Under the pieces are notes generated by a model, which worked only from the letters and a program-made list of their open reading frames with translations, ran no database searches and had not been told where the DNA came from. A stretch of 64,000 bases of DNA from contig JBBBWG010008335.1 in NCBI GenBank assembly GCA_037176905.1, positions 7,501 to 71,500 on the forward strand. The letters are read 5' to 3'. The translations under genes and the position numbers were made by a program. Origin of the DNA: Azolla pinnata. Its lineage: Eukaryota; Streptophyta; Polypodiopsida; Salviniales; Salviniaceae. The number at the start of each line of letters is the position of its first letter. Positions within the stretch are counted from its first letter, which is position 1. Shown in pieces: positions 25,929-38,700 of the stretch.

Positions 25929-26803
25929 CTCGGTTTATAGGCACTACAGGCGTTGGAGGAGGTGTGGGAGAAGCCGTTGGAGGTGAAGGACGCGAGGACG
26001 ATCTAGGGCTTGGCTTGAGATAACTATGTCTGAATCTCAAGGGCCTGTAAAAAAAAGTTTTTCTAAGTGAGTTAGTATATTATCTTAGAAGGTTGTCCTT
26101 GTCATATCATCAATTACCTAACAAAGAAAGGGAATCAACACAAAATCAAAGTAGTTGCGATAAAAGCAAGAGGTTTGATGAGCTCTTGCTTGAGTGAGTT
26201 ATGGGCCCCCCTTATCTTTGTCGCAACTCGCAAGACTTCCCTTTTCTAGTAACCAAAAGGCCAATCCATGCACTGGGATAAGAGATTTGCTGTAGCTACC
26301 TGTGTAAAGACAAGAGAGTATATATTTTTCAAAACCTTATTTGTGTGGCCTTGGAGATCACACTTTGCTCATGGTTGTGCTTTTTTTTTTTTTACTGGTG
26401 AATGAATGTATTCTTTGGGGGGGAAAAAAGAAAGGAAAAAAAAAAAAGAGTAGCCTCTGTGTTGCCTGTCATCCTGTTTGTAAATGTGGCAAAACAAAAC
26501 TGGCACTCTGGATAAGGAATCGCGAGTATTCTGGGATGAAATTGTGGGTGTGGGCGCATCGCGTAGAATATCTGTTGATTTTATCTTTATATCACCAGCA
26601 TTGGGGAAGGAAACCTTATCTCTCTCTCGTCTCCGCGTCTCAAGTGTCTGGGGTTCAGACACCGCCGCAAGCTTCCTTCAGCTGGTTCTCCAAAGCTCGA
26701 TCTGTCATCACACGATGAGTTAGTTCGATTCTCCCATCCTCTCTATCTCTGGCTTTGGCTTTGGCTCTGGCTCTGGCTCTGTTTTTGTCTAGGGTTCGAT
26801 GAT

Positions 26804-29800
26804 ATGGGTGAATTGGTACACTATGTTCCGTGCATTTATAGGTTCGACGAGAAACAGATCCTATTAGAGAATCGAAATTAATACCGGATTTTCTAAACCA
26901 TGCATCGTCCATCGAATCTGCGCCTGCTTTCGGGCGCATATATACATGCCTATAATAACCTTAATTAAAGCCAGTCACATTCATGCTCCGAACGCAACCA
27001 ATGCACCAGTGGCTCGATCGAATGTGTGTTTATGGATTTGCGTGGGGAGTGTAACAGAATCGTTGATTTCCTTGGATTATTATTATTTGTTGCCAATGGG
27101 CAGGTTCCACAGCTGTGCGATTCTCGTTGGTGGCCGGGGTGGCAATCGCCGTCGTCGCGGCCGCGGTCGGCGTCTTCATCAACGAGCTCGCAACCTCTAG
27201 CCCGTGCCACTGCAATCTTGACACCAGTGCACGGTGCAAGCTCATCGATCTCTACATGAAAGGTATCGATCCATAGCTCGATGTAATCTATGTCTATATC
27301 TATATCTATATATGGTTGCGCCGAATTACGGATCGACAACGGTTTGGCTTGATGAAAGATATAGATTGCATTTGTATCTATATCTATAAGCATACATGGT
27401 TGCGCCGAATTACGGATCGAACAACGGTTTGGCTCGATGAAAGATATAGATTACATTTGTATCTATATCTATATGCATACATGGTTGCGTCGAATTACGG
27501 ATCGAACAACGGTTTGGCTTGAGCCAAAAACAGAATAAAAAAACCATTAAAAAGCCTGTTTGTAATGGGCCCTGAACGGCTCACGAGTTTCAGCTGGTTT
27601 TGGTTCAGGCTTTGAAGATTTTCAAAAACCAGTTTAGGTTTTGGCTCAGGCCACATTTGGTTTGGTTTGGTTTGGCTTGGCTTGGTTCAAGATATATTGG
27701 TTTCGGTTTAACCACTTAAAACGATGACGACTCTACGCTTTAAGAACCCGTGCATAAATTTCTAATAATTTCTACAAGTAGTAGATGTTATTATTATTTG
27801 TCTGCCCCTAGTTAGAAGTACAGTAATGTTCGGCCTAAAACCGTTGAAGCTTCAATTTGGGTTCAATGGTTTAAGCATGAGCTTTTGTAAAATGATTTGG
27901 CTTGGTTTGCTTGTGGTTTAACGGTTTGGCTTGGTTTGGTTGTGGTTTAACGGTTTTAGGGGTTTTAAACGACTTGTTGGCTAGTTTAATTAAAGAATGT
28001 CAGCGATATGCAGACTGACCTCCATACTGATAGATTTATATAAGTATACGTAAACTGTGGAATTCGATCGTCGCAGTGCCGTTGATTGCCACGCACTTGT
28101 TCGCTTTCGTGCTGATCCCTGCTGGAATGTACGTGTTCTACGACGCGGAAAGCATGCTCAGGGAGCTCGGCGCGGCTAGCCCTGTCGCCGCCATAATCGG
28201 GCTCGCGTACCTCATGCTCGGCATCTGCGGGGAGATCGGATGGCATGTCGGCCAGCGCTGGTTCTATCACGTAAGGATCATCTTTGTTTCTCAGGGGCTT
28301 ATACGACATGCTCTGCTCCATGATCTAACCATATGCTTTCGCAAGCTGCAAACACGCAGTCGAGAATGATTCGAGCATTCGAGATCTGATAAATCACCAA
28401 AAGCATCAGAAGTCTGGTGAAAAAATTCATAAAGTATTTAAACCTTTTCAAGAAATAGAAATTCATTTTTCTTCAAAAACAAGGAGAATTTTTAGGAGTA
28501 GTCTTTTCAGGGGAAAAAAACACATAACGTTCGCTCGTAACACTTGTGAAAGTTTGCAAAACCAGAAGCTTGCGAATGTTACGTTCTATGAAATATAACA
28601 TGATCCCCTGTATTTTCAGGGCCAGTCTGTGTCTTAGAGAGCGGAGTGCCAACAGAGAAAATTAAACATATAAAATAAGAAATAAGAATTAGAAGTAAAG
28701 AAAAGACATTATATTGGGAAGGGCCTTCAGATATAACACCCTTCTGACTCGCCGCGTTCTGACAGAGAGAGCGTTCTCTGTTAATAAATATGTCAAATAA
28801 TTAATTATACAAATTTTGCCACTAATTAATTAAACCTACGCAACAACAATTAATGAATCCATTTCTCAGCATTTGTATTTATATGTATGAAAAACAAAAT
28901 ACGCGGTTTCTAACAACACAAGCTGTGATGAGTTATTTGCCGTTTGCATAGGGCCATGGCTTCTGGCTTGGTTTCGCTATAACTAATTGAAAGGATAATT
29001 TCATTAAAACAAACTGAATGAATGAATGAATGAATGAATGAATGAATGAATGAATGGCTTGAAATTTGCAATTTTTCCCTGAAGGAGGAGTACGACATCT
29101 TGAACTTTGTGTTCTACGCATTCCTCACGTTGGGCACTGCATTCTGGGCTCTGGGAGTGAAGCAAAAGGCCTCGGGCTCATCGATCGTGGACATTGTCCT
29201 CCTCCTCAGTATGCCCATCACGGCCGCGATCTACGCAAAGGGAGCTTATGATGTGAAGAGTGGAGCCGGCGGGCCGGGGAAGATCCCCATCTACATTGTC
29301 CTCAGCTTCGAGTACGCGGTTCTTTCGTGGAGGCTTTACAAGGTCGGGAATCTCTCAGAGTCAGCTTCCGATTCTTCTGTTTCTTCTGTTTCTTCTGCTC
29401 CCGATTCTTCTTCTGTTTCTTCTGTTTCTTCTGCTTTCGATTCTTCTGTTTCCGATTCTTCCGCTTCTTCATTGTATTATGCCGCGTGTCTTGTTGGTTG
29501 GCAGCTGTTGAATAAAGATCTCAAGGTGTGGCTGTTCCCGACCTTCTCCGTCGTTGTCAACTTGATCTTCATAGCGCTCCTGAACACGTACCAGGAGAGC
29601 ACGTTCCTGAACCCGCTCTTCCAGTAAGTGAACCCTCTTCCTTCTTTCTCCCTCCGTTTTCTACTGGCGTTTCCAATCTCCTGAAAGACAAATGGAATGT
29701 TCTAAACACTGATTTCCCCGACGTTTGATTTGTCATTGCAAGAGCGTAATGTTCCAAACCCCCGGGGGAGGCATAACTTTAAGAATAAATTATAAGGCTG

Positions 29801-30043
29801 GTTTGAATGGTTTTAAGGGTAGGATAAGTGGGAAAACTGTTCGTCTGATATGAGATCAAGAACATCTTCTGAGCTCTGATTCTTCGGGGATTTCGTCTCT
29901 GTTGTTGTTTTTAATTTAATTTAATTTTTTTGTGGGCCAGCACTCTTCATGACGCACTCGGAACCGAGATGGGCATCTTGATCATCATCCTGATTGTGCG
30001 CGCGAAGACGCTCGCGTTCGATGCTGCACGCAAGCAAGCCTGA
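26804..30043 (+). CDS. Plant multi-pass membrane protein of unknown function
   Basis: Exons: 26804-26807 (ATGG, inferred), 27104-27262, 28077-28270, 29085-29623 and 29941-30043. ATGG|GTTCCACA yields MGSTAVRFSL and is the only nearby start I found that fits the phase, so the start is less certain than the rest. Seven or eight hydrophobic segments follow: SLVAGVAIAVVAAAVGVFI, LIATHLFAFVLIPAGMYVFY, AIIGLAYLMLGICGEIGWHV, LNFVFYAFLTLGTAFWALGV, IVDIVLLLSMPITAAIYA, PIYIVLSFEYAVLSW, LFPTFSVVVNLIFIALL and GTEMGILIIILIVRAK. A Cys cluster (PCHCNLDTSARC) follows the first. The stretch 29343-29504 has GT..AG ends and may be an intron. With it the protein has 332 residues, without it 278. I recognise the general look of a conserved plant protein but no function. 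Confidence 0.75.
27290..27522. repeat. Intronic tandem repeat, 84-85 bp, about 2.7 copies
   Basis: tggttgcg-cgaattacgg starts at 27313, 27397 and 27482. Each unit contains aacggtttggct and a (TATATC)n stretch. It lies in the second intron of the membrane-protein gene. The same intron also carries (GGTTT)n-like sequence around 27657-27690 and 27895-27950. Confidence 0.9.
29015..29056. repeat. (TGAA)n microsatellite next to a splice acceptor
   Basis: About ten TGAA units end 28 bp before the acceptor of the fourth exon of the membrane-protein gene. Confidence 0.9.
29343..29504 (+). other. Possible exitron: stop-free GT-AG segment, 162 bp
   Basis: The segment starts AAG|GTCGGG and ends TTGGCAG|CTG. 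It is rich in TTCTTCTGTTTC pyrimidine tracts, is exactly 54 codons long, and has no stop in the surrounding frame. If kept it adds a Ser-rich insert (DSSVSSVSSAPDSSSVSS) before the seventh hydrophobic segment. If removed the protein reads SWRLYK-LLNKDLKVW. Splicing is not shown by DNA alone. Confidence 0.55.
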
Positions 30044-30957
30044 AAGTGCCCATTTCCTTGGTTTTTTGTGTGTTTTTATTTTTGTTTTCCCCTTCGATTC
30101 TGCCCATCGTTCCACGAAAGCGTCTGGAATCGACGATGGTTCTAGATTCCCCCAGGCTGTTCGTTGTCTCTTCCTGCGCCTTGGAATCTAAATCTTGCCA
30201 AACTCTTCCAATCTATCTTTTGCCAGACTCTTGCACTACGTATGATGTGACCTTGTTGTCGACGTGGGAAACCAAGCGTTGCAAACGGCTCAAACCAATG
30301 AATCATTCATTAGCTGCTCAATTCAGAGATCTAGCTCAAGACGTTTGACCATCGGTTCGGTTTGGTTCAGTTTATAGTTCATTTTGTGCCGAACACCCTT
30401 CTTCTGCAAGAGACTCACTCTTCTTCTGTTCATGTGCTCTCCCTTCTATGCGGTAATTTTTCCCTTGAATACCATCAAGCCTAATTAACCTAACCTGACC
30501 ACTATGCTGTTATCCTCGAGCCAAACGAAGTCTGTAAAAAAAAAGGAAGAGCCATTTTGCAAGGTCGAAACATTTCAAAGCAAAACCATCGAACCATTCC
30601 CTATTGTTAAAAGCCTTTCAAACCACAAATTTTAATCAAGATAAACCATTGCGCCAAGTAAACAAACTAATCCCACAAGCCAACATACAACATATGTATG
30701 TATATGATAACAGAAATTTGATACAAGAAATTTGTTTTATCTCAATTCTATATGACAACAAGACATTTGTTTTATCTCTATTCTATATGACAATGATGCT
30801 CGAGTGTTTTAACATCCTAACCAAAAGCCTCAGAATGGCTGGAGGAAGAGAGTGCCTTGCTTAGTGTTGACACAATGTACAAATATAAAAGAGAATGGAG
30901 ACTCAATCCATACAAGGTTTTTTTGTACATAGATTAGAGTTGAAGCATCCTGTTCCA
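30044..30957. other. Convergent intergenic spacer
   Basis: This lies between the stops of the membrane-protein gene and the DUF393 gene. It holds their 3' UTRs and a small direct repeat (acaagaaatttgttttatct and variant at about 30722 and 30757). No gene recognised. Confidence 0.5.
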
Positions 30958-33900
30958 TCATTCAATTCGACATCGGTCTGAACCACATGTTTCTTCAACC
31001 TGACAGATGTATGATCACTATGTTAAAGCTCATGTAACATCATTACAATAAAATTCAGTGCTTATGATTCTGGAATGCACACCTTTCTCTCTCTTTCTTT
31101 CAGAATCTGGCTTAGTGGTGGACGTCCTGCAAGTCAAAGTGAAGCACTTAAGCACTTTCAAGGTGTTGCAACTACACTGCTAGTTACTCAACTGAGCATT
31201 TATTATTCACAACAAATCCCCAATTGATTGAAAAGTGACAAAGCTTTAATAGATTAAAAAATGAAATCTTCTGTCCCCATGAGTTGAATACTTTCAAAGT
31301 TCAGAATGTCGATTAGAAACCTGTTATTTGAAGGCGATATTTGGCCCATACTGCGTAAACAGAATCTGCGATAATTGCAATCTGCCAACATCACATCAAT
31401 GGATTTGTTACCCTTGCAATTCCATCTCCCTACTTAGAATTTGCTTAGCTACACATTGAAGCATGTAGACAATACAAACCGCTTTGATTCTCGTAAATGC
31501 ATAGACCCAACCTAGGCCAACTTCTTCATATAACCTCTTGAATGCCTGCATTTTGATTAAATCCAACAAAATAGAGTGATGATTTCAGAGACATTAAACC
31601 AGTAATTTAACAAGAAGAAAACATATCCTCCAATGATACAAGATATCCGATTATTAACTCATAATCCAACTCACAGCAATATCATAGAGAACACTTCCAT
31701 CTCGAAGAACTGCGTGGATGCGCCCCATTGCCTGTATATGATTTGTTAAATATTAATATGCTGTTTAAAAGAGCATTAAAAAATACATAGCTTAGTTAGC
31801 CTTTGCTAGGACACACTTGTTAGCATGGCAATCAGAAATGGTTTTGTCTGTGCCACAGTCAAGCTTTCAAAATGACAGTAGAATAGCTTGATTGGCTAAG
31901 TTGGGTACTTATTTATTTCTAGATCAATTGGGAAAACAGTCTCAAAATGATTTGGTACTTACGAATCTCAGTCTTCAACAAGGGAGACAATAGAATTATA
32001 AACGTGACTTAATATTGCCATTTTTAGCAACAAAAACCAAAGCTTCCCATTTTTTCTTGGATTGATGTGCTCTCATAAATGAAAGAAAGTTTTTTTTACG
32101 ACTTCCCCAAATTCAACAACATATACCATAGCAAAATCTATCCCACTATTTTCCTCAGGTGAGTAGTTCGCTGAACTTATGTCGATAAATTTGATAGTGC
32201 CATAATTCTCGTTACGTTTCCTCAACATATTCACCTACAATAAACAGCAAATGGATGTGAATTTGTAACGTGAAATATGTGAACAGACTTTAAGGAACAA
32301 AATTGCCAGTTTACAGTACATGATTCTTAATAGAATCTATTGTCTATAACATAAATCAGAGCATGGAAAAATACCTCACGCAAGCATAATGGACAATCAC
32401 CATCATAAAGCATCTTGATTTTCCATTGGTCTTCCTCATCTGGACTTTCTACGACATCACTATTGCTGGCTTCGAGAGTTGGAATGGATGCGTTGTTTAT
32501 AGCTCGTGCTCTAAGGATACCTACACATGCCAAAAATTTTACAAAATCTTTAAATTACACATAAGAGAAAGGCGTTCAAAAAATGTGAGAAAAAGAAGGA
32601 AGAACCATGCATTAGTGCTTTTTTAAGTACCACGCTCACAAACGCAATAAGAACAAAATGAATATATAGCATTTCAAGGTATATATAATAGAACCAAGTT
32701 CAAAAATGCATGAAAAAAGTAAGGAAGGAGTTTGGATCTATGTGCTTGTAAATAGTTGGAACTAAAGTATGATTATAGCTAAGCCATTAATGCTTTCTCA
32801 ATAACCACGAGAATATGAAAGGTCTAGATACTATTGAGGAATAATGATCTACTTCAAAAGTGTCAAGACAGCAATAAATAAAACAGCAATCAGTATTGAT
32901 GTGATGTTGTGGATCACCACAAGCATAGGTTCCCCGTCGTTTCTCATAATGTTGGTATATCTTTATATTGTTTTAATAAGTAAAAGTTGATCTGATTTAG
33001 CAACTCAAAGCCAATGCCACGTCCATGTTTGTTTCATTGTATATCTTGATATTTGAAGTTCCGGATGTCAATCATCAATAGTTCGTGGGGCACAAGAACT
33101 TCTCTTCCTAAGACTAGTTAATAGGTCGTTCCTATTACCAAGTACTGCCGCAATATATAGGATTTGGACTAATGAACTCTTCGTCTCCATAGTGCAGCCT
33201 TACCACTAACTCTCTATTTTTTGGAGTCAATATTAATAAATGAGTTAAAAACACTACAATGGTATAACAATTGATTGGTGTGAAAACACTACCCAAGGGT
33301 ACTGAACATGCTGAATCGCTAATATGCAAGACAAAGGTTCCTAACATCACAACTGATTGGTGTCTCTGCTATCCGTAGGTAAAGGCTTTTGACATGCCAC
33401 ATCAATACTCCCATTGACTTACAAAAATGTGCTTAAAGACGGCATGCCTACCATGAGATAGAAAAGCATTGCACATATCCTGATCGCGACACAATCCCAA
33501 GTATATTAGAAAAACGAGAATGATCTCCATCTCCGATTTTTCATCGGTTTGGGTCCCCAGTGCAAGTACTTATTGTCTTCCCACTGAACTCTCTCTATCT
33601 CAATCTCCCTTTCCACAGATTTGAAGTCGCAAACAAATGAGACAACCCAAGTTCCACCCTTGCCAGGGGCTCTGCTCTGTCCCATAAATCAGCGAGTCTC
33701 TCATGGATAACTTCATCATTCTTCTACCTAGACGAGCCCTTCTTATTTTATCTTTCCCCCTTGCCAAGATGGCCAAGCAGATCATCATGAGAGCAAAAAC
33801 AAAAGAGCATTTTTGCACATGCACATCCGACTCTCCAGAATCGGATACTAAAGAATGGACAGCATTTCGTTTGGATTCACGTCATTCATGTGTTTTGCGT

Positions 33901-34233
33901 GATCCCAAAACCGAGCACGTTTCGGCGAAGAGCGGAGGCACCGCAAGCAGATAGAATGGAAGAGATCAGGCGGAGGAGGAGGAGGAGAAGCGTACCTGAG
34001 ACATTGGGAGGGTACGGCGGCCATGAATGCCGGAAGAAGCTGCCGCTTCTGGCGCGGTGCAGTGCGAGGGGGGCATTGCTGCGAAGAGGATGGAGCGCCG
34101 AGACGTAAGGGGGAAGGGAAGAAGCGAAAGGGGCAGCAGCAGAAGCAGCGATTCGATGAATCGTGGGCGATTTGGAGGAGAAGAAGGGCCTCCTGGGGCG
34201 CAGGAAACCAGAAGACGAACAAGAAGCCGCCAT
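30958..34233 (-). CDS. DUF393 / DCC-family protein (thiol-disulphide oxidoreductase-like), predicted organelle-targeted
   Basis: Eight exons join in phase: 34233-33996, 32520-32375, 32234-32127, 31731-31675, 31545-31480, 31381-31321, 31126-31083 and 30999-30958, giving 253 residues. The first ~79 residues are Ser/Arg/Ala-rich (MAASCSSSGFLRPRRPFFSS) and fit a plastid or mitochondrial transit peptide. The family motif YDGDCPLC lies at about residues 118-125, with the CxxC cysteines at 122 and 125, followed by IKFIDISS, MGRIHAVLRDG and VGLGWVYAFTRI as in plant DCC proteins. The C-terminus ends in CGSDRCRIE, also with paired cysteines. The DCC name predicts thioredoxin-like redox chemistry; the substrate is unknown. 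A TATG array begins 13 bp upstream of the start codon. Confidence 0.9.
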
Positions 34234-34245
34234 GCGAGCTCCGAG

Positions 34246-34949
34246 GTATGTATGTATGTATGTATGCATGTATGTGTGTGCATGTATGTATGCATGTGTG
34301 TGCGGCTGTATGTATGTATATGTGCGTGCATGCATGTATGTATGTGTGTGTGTGTGCATGCATGCATGTATTTATGTGTGCATGCATGCATGTATGTATG
34401 TTTGTGTGCATGCATGCATGTATGTATGTTTGTGTGCATGAATGTATGTATGTGCGTTTGTGTGCATGCATGTATGTATGTGTGCATGTGTGCCTGCATG
34501 TATGTAGTATGTGTGTATGCGTGCCTGCATGCATGTACGTACGTACGTACGTGTGTGTGTGTATGATGTTGCATGCGAGCTCCGATGTATGTATGTGTGC
34601 GTGTGTGTATGATGTCGCATGCGAGCTCTATTGTATGTATGAATGTATGTATGTATGAGGTTGCATGCGAGCTCCGACGCACGTATGCATGTGTGGCTAT
34701 GCATGCATGCCTGCATACACATGCGCGCATGCATGCATCCTGCCCGTGTGTGCATGCATATGGATGCGTGCGCGCTATGCATGCATGTATGTGCGCGCTA
34801 TGCATGCATGCTATGCATGCGTATGGATGCGGGTGCATGCATGGGTATGCATGTCGGTGGTGTGCGTATGTATGTATGCATGCATGCATGTATGTATGCG
34901 TGGCTGTGTGTATGTATGTGTGCGTGCGTGCATGCATGTATGCGTGCAG
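34246..34949. repeat. TATG/TGCATG microsatellite and 46-bp minisatellite
   Basis: About 700 bp of TATG, TGTG and GCATGCATGC units. Within it a 46-bp unit containing gcatgcgagctcc recurs at 34571, 34617 and 34663; the same core covers the DUF393 start codon at 34231. Apparent His/Cys/Met-rich reading frames on both strands here are repeat artefacts. Confidence 0.9.
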
Positions 34950-34972
34950 GCACATACGTGGCATTCCCGCCG

Positions 34973-35012
34973 CCACGTGGCACGGCCCTGGCCGCAGGTT
35001 CCCCGCCACGTG
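34973..35012. promoter_or_regulatory. Paired G-box/ABRE-like CACGTG sites
   Basis: CACGTG occurs at 34974-34979 and 35007-35012 inside a duplicated cgccacgtggca, with a third CACGTG at 35388-35393. They sit in the shared spacer of the divergent DUF393 and TIN1-like genes. ACGTG cores are bound by plant bZIP factors, including ABA-response and ER-stress factors; use here is inferred. Confidence 0.5.
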
Positions 35013-35660
35013 GCAGCCGGTGGTTGGACGTTGCCCTGCTTTTGTGCGTCATATATTTATTTAGAAAACTAATTGGGAAAATTGCCCAAAAAAACAAAAA
35101 CAAAAAAACGCCCGCCCAAAACATTTTTAAACGCCTGCCAAAAAACCAGAAGAGATTACCAGATTTGAAGCGCGCGCTTTGATTCGATTAGCACCAAATC
35201 CATCGATTGTTGAGTTCGATTAGCACCGAACCGACTGATTAAGCAACGCTCGATTACTTGATTGATGCCGTACGAATTCGTGAATCGATCGATCGGATTC
35301 TGAAAATTACCGCCTTCTGCGAATCGAGTAATTCAGGGAATCGATTCAGGATCGATTAACGGGGGAAGCGATTGAGAACGAGATGAGCACGTGCGGAATT
35401 AACGGGGCGTTAATTTTTTCGCGGAAAAGAGAAAAGATCAGGCGTTAGTTTGCAGTTTCTGTTAAACTCCTGATTAGGCGTTAATCAAAGGTAATTTAGA
35501 ATTTTGTTGGGCTAATTCTCCCATTAAATAATTAAATAATTCGATTTTGTTTTTATTTTGAATTTCTCTTCTCTTCTCTATTTTCTTTTGTTTTTGTTTT
35601 TTTTTTCTCTCTGCGCAGCGTCTCCTTCCTGTGCCGCCGTTTCCTGCTACGTTTCCTTCT

Positions 35661-35692
35661 CCGATCCGATCCGATCCGATCCGATCCGATCC
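35661..35692 (+). repeat. (CCGAT)n pentanucleotide repeat in 5' leader
   Basis: Six CCGAT units end 17 bp before the TIN1-like ATG, so they are probably in the 5' UTR. A pyrimidine-rich run ending in ctctctgcgcag at 35608-35619 could be the acceptor of a leader intron. Confidence 0.8.
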
Positions 35693-35709
35693 GTTTCGTT
35701 GTTCCTGCC

Positions 35710-38700
35710 ATGGATCTGCTTCGACCATCGATCGCCTGCTTCTGTCTGCTCCTCACCGCCGTTCTCGCTGAGGATCTCACCGTCTTCAAGCTCGACCAGA
35801 CTCATTCCGCCACGCACCAAGCCGTCTCTGTATGTCGAAACCCTGAATTAGGAGAACGGAGAGGGAGGTAGAGAGGGAGGGAGAGGGAGAAAGAGATCGT
35901 TTTTATCTTGTTTCTATCCGTGTTAACAAGACGTAGCTACTCTCGTTGCTCAGTACTTTATATAATGAATGTCTGCGATCGGAGTTCGACGGTGACTGCG
36001 AGGGAAATTCGTACACGGATCGATCCATTCCATGATGTGCATCAAAGCATAGGGATAAAAAAATGAATCATGCCTATGCGTGTTAATCCGATTCCTGAAA
36101 TTATTTTGACAGAGAAACAAGAGTGTGAGTGAGTGGGTCACGGGTGGCATCTGATCCAGAGAGAGAGAGGTCCATTCCCTCCTTTGCTGCCATGTCGAGG
36201 AACATCAATCCTTCCCCGGAAAACTATTCCTTTTATTAAGTTATTGACAGAAAATTTCCTGAATTTGTGTGTAATATATTTGGTGTGAAATCTATTTCAT
36301 TTTGTGGGGTAGCTCGGAATTCTTCCTAATTTTCAATGCCTTTGTCGTCTTCCTGTTTGGAGATGTTTTTACATGTCTAATTAGACATATTAAGATAGTT
36401 GTGTTTCTAGCTAGTTATTATAATGGAAATGCATTTCTCGAACTTTATTGGGAAGTTTTTGAACTGTTATTGAATAAAATTTATTAATAGTTAAGGGTAT
36501 TAAGATGTGGAAAGATGAAGGGATGAATAAATATAATGTTTTGCGATTGTTCTTCATATCTTATTCTCGGATTCTCTGATTACAATTGGCTAGGATGCAG
36601 CTGATGCGCTTATTTCAACTTTGGGCTGGAGTAAAGATGATGTGAAGATTTCTGAAATTGACACGAGAGATTCTAAATTTGGACAGACACTTGTGTATGA
36701 GTTTGATATTGAGGTGGGAGAAACCTTGATTCCTTTGAGGTTATCTGAAGAAGTTCACACTTGGAAATATCTCGATGAACTTCCTTATGGAGGCAATGGA
36801 TTTCAGAACCTTCCAGCCACAGTAGATAATCCACACTCACAAGGATTGCAAGCCATCTTGGCACCGTTTCAATTATCTGGCCCAGTAGAACTCTGGATTC
36901 AGGATGCAGAGCAATTGCGACTCGCTGTTCCGGTATGTCAAGGATCACTTATCTCTTGCGATTGTTTGAATGACTCTAATAATTGTCCTTCAAAGTCATC
37001 TCATGTGCTGTTTTATTTGAAAGAAGATGTTGTTCTAGATTGATGTGGAAATACATGAAAAGGCCAAATAAGTTATCCTAGGTTAGCCGGAACGAAAAAT
37101 GTTGGTAGCAAAGTGAGAAAGAGAAAGTTGATGCTCACCTTGGCCTCAAATCAGATTTTTGGGTCGTGGGACAATATTGATTGAAGTGGTGAACTTATCA
37201 CTCGTGTTATGTGAAAGCATTGAGAAAGTGGAAGCTAAAAAAATTAAAAGGCAATACATGTACTGAAATAAACACACTATTCCTTAAAATCTCAGGAAAA
37301 GAGCTATAAATCTGCATGTATACAGAATAATTGCGACCTTAAACCCCTAACTTCCACCGGTAAAGGGCTGAGAAAGCTTCTTTAAATTTGATGCATTTGC
37401 AGTCCCTCAATTTTCGTCTACACTTCTTTATCGTATTTTAGGACTCCCAACTCTCAACCTGGCTGTCCTAAACGCTACAATTTTCCATTGAACCGTTTGC
37501 ATACCATCTAAGACTATATTCATCATGTTTCTTCCAATCCAGGAAAATTTGAGTTTGAGAAGCTTGTTCGATCTCATAAAAAAACCTCATTTTGCAATGA
37601 ATTGGCTTATTCCATGTCTAGGAATAGAACGGACTTCACATATTCCTATGCTTTCAATATGATCACGCTTTACATAATTTAACGCTCTCAATGGATCACA
37701 ATTTTTACACATTGCAACGTTTCTGTCATGGAGGCAACAAATGATCCTTAATCAATGAGCTCCAGATTTCATCGTTTGTCTGAGTTACATGTATTCCACC
37801 AATTAGCTGCTATTATTGTTCCTTCACATCTAATTCTACCGTTTTCAGTAAAGAATGCTACTGTTTCTGACCTTGGATGGGTATGCTGACACATACATTG
37901 GAACATATTGCCATATACGTTCAAGATGGCTAGACCACTCAATCTTTTTGAAACCACTTCTTTCCCATATTTCCATCCTCGTCCTTATCCTTTTCTCCCA
38001 ATAAAGTTACAGAGAGCAAAGTTCAACATGCCTGAAACCTTAATCTCCCTATAAGATAGATTGATGGTGTTCGAGTCTTGCATTATTACTTCCAGGAAAT
38101 ACTGGATTGTTGGTTAATGATTAGCTCTGTTTGAGAAAATACTGATCATGTATTACATCACCATCTTTCTATGTGGCATACGTTTCTGAGACAGCTCCAC
38201 TTAGTCAGGGTATCATCTTTATACCTCTTAATCTACTCTTTGATAAATCCAAATCCTAAACTTTCTTATAGTTATCATTTCATACTCAATTCTCAAGCGG
38301 CCTATTTAATATTGTATGAGTATAAGCTGTTGTAATAGGGAGGATGACCTGAAATTTCATAAAGGATGAAAGGTAGCACATTACAATGATTTGATAGTCG
38401 TTCATGTCAAGTTTTAGATCTGGGATCTAAGTGAAGGTTGGGGATTTTCTGGCTCTGAATGACTAGTTGTGGGCATCATTTTGATGATAGTGCCTTTGAG
38501 ACAAATACAGATATGGACACATAAGCTTAAGGGCATGCTATTGTTTCTATTTTACATTATTAAAATTTTGACATTTGTAGTGCAGCAATTTGTTAGGAGA
38601 GGAAAAGATTCTCATGGTTTATGGGGTGTGTGATGGCTGCAGAATGATGTGGAAGCCGGGGTTTTGAGAAAAGTACTTTTGGCCGATGGTGCTGTTGTGA

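Noticed and set aside
32508-32520. GTATCCTTAG at the start of DUF393 exon 2 as a U12 donor
   Set aside because: It sits just inside an exon after a normal TAG acceptor, and the exon sequence GILRARAINN continues through it in frame. Chance match.
33966-35009. Long minus-strand reading frame (347 codons), His/Thr-rich
   Set aside because: It reads through the TATG/TGCATG array, which lacks stops in several frames. Its right part is only repeat peptide, and the real DUF393 exon 1 uses a different frame.
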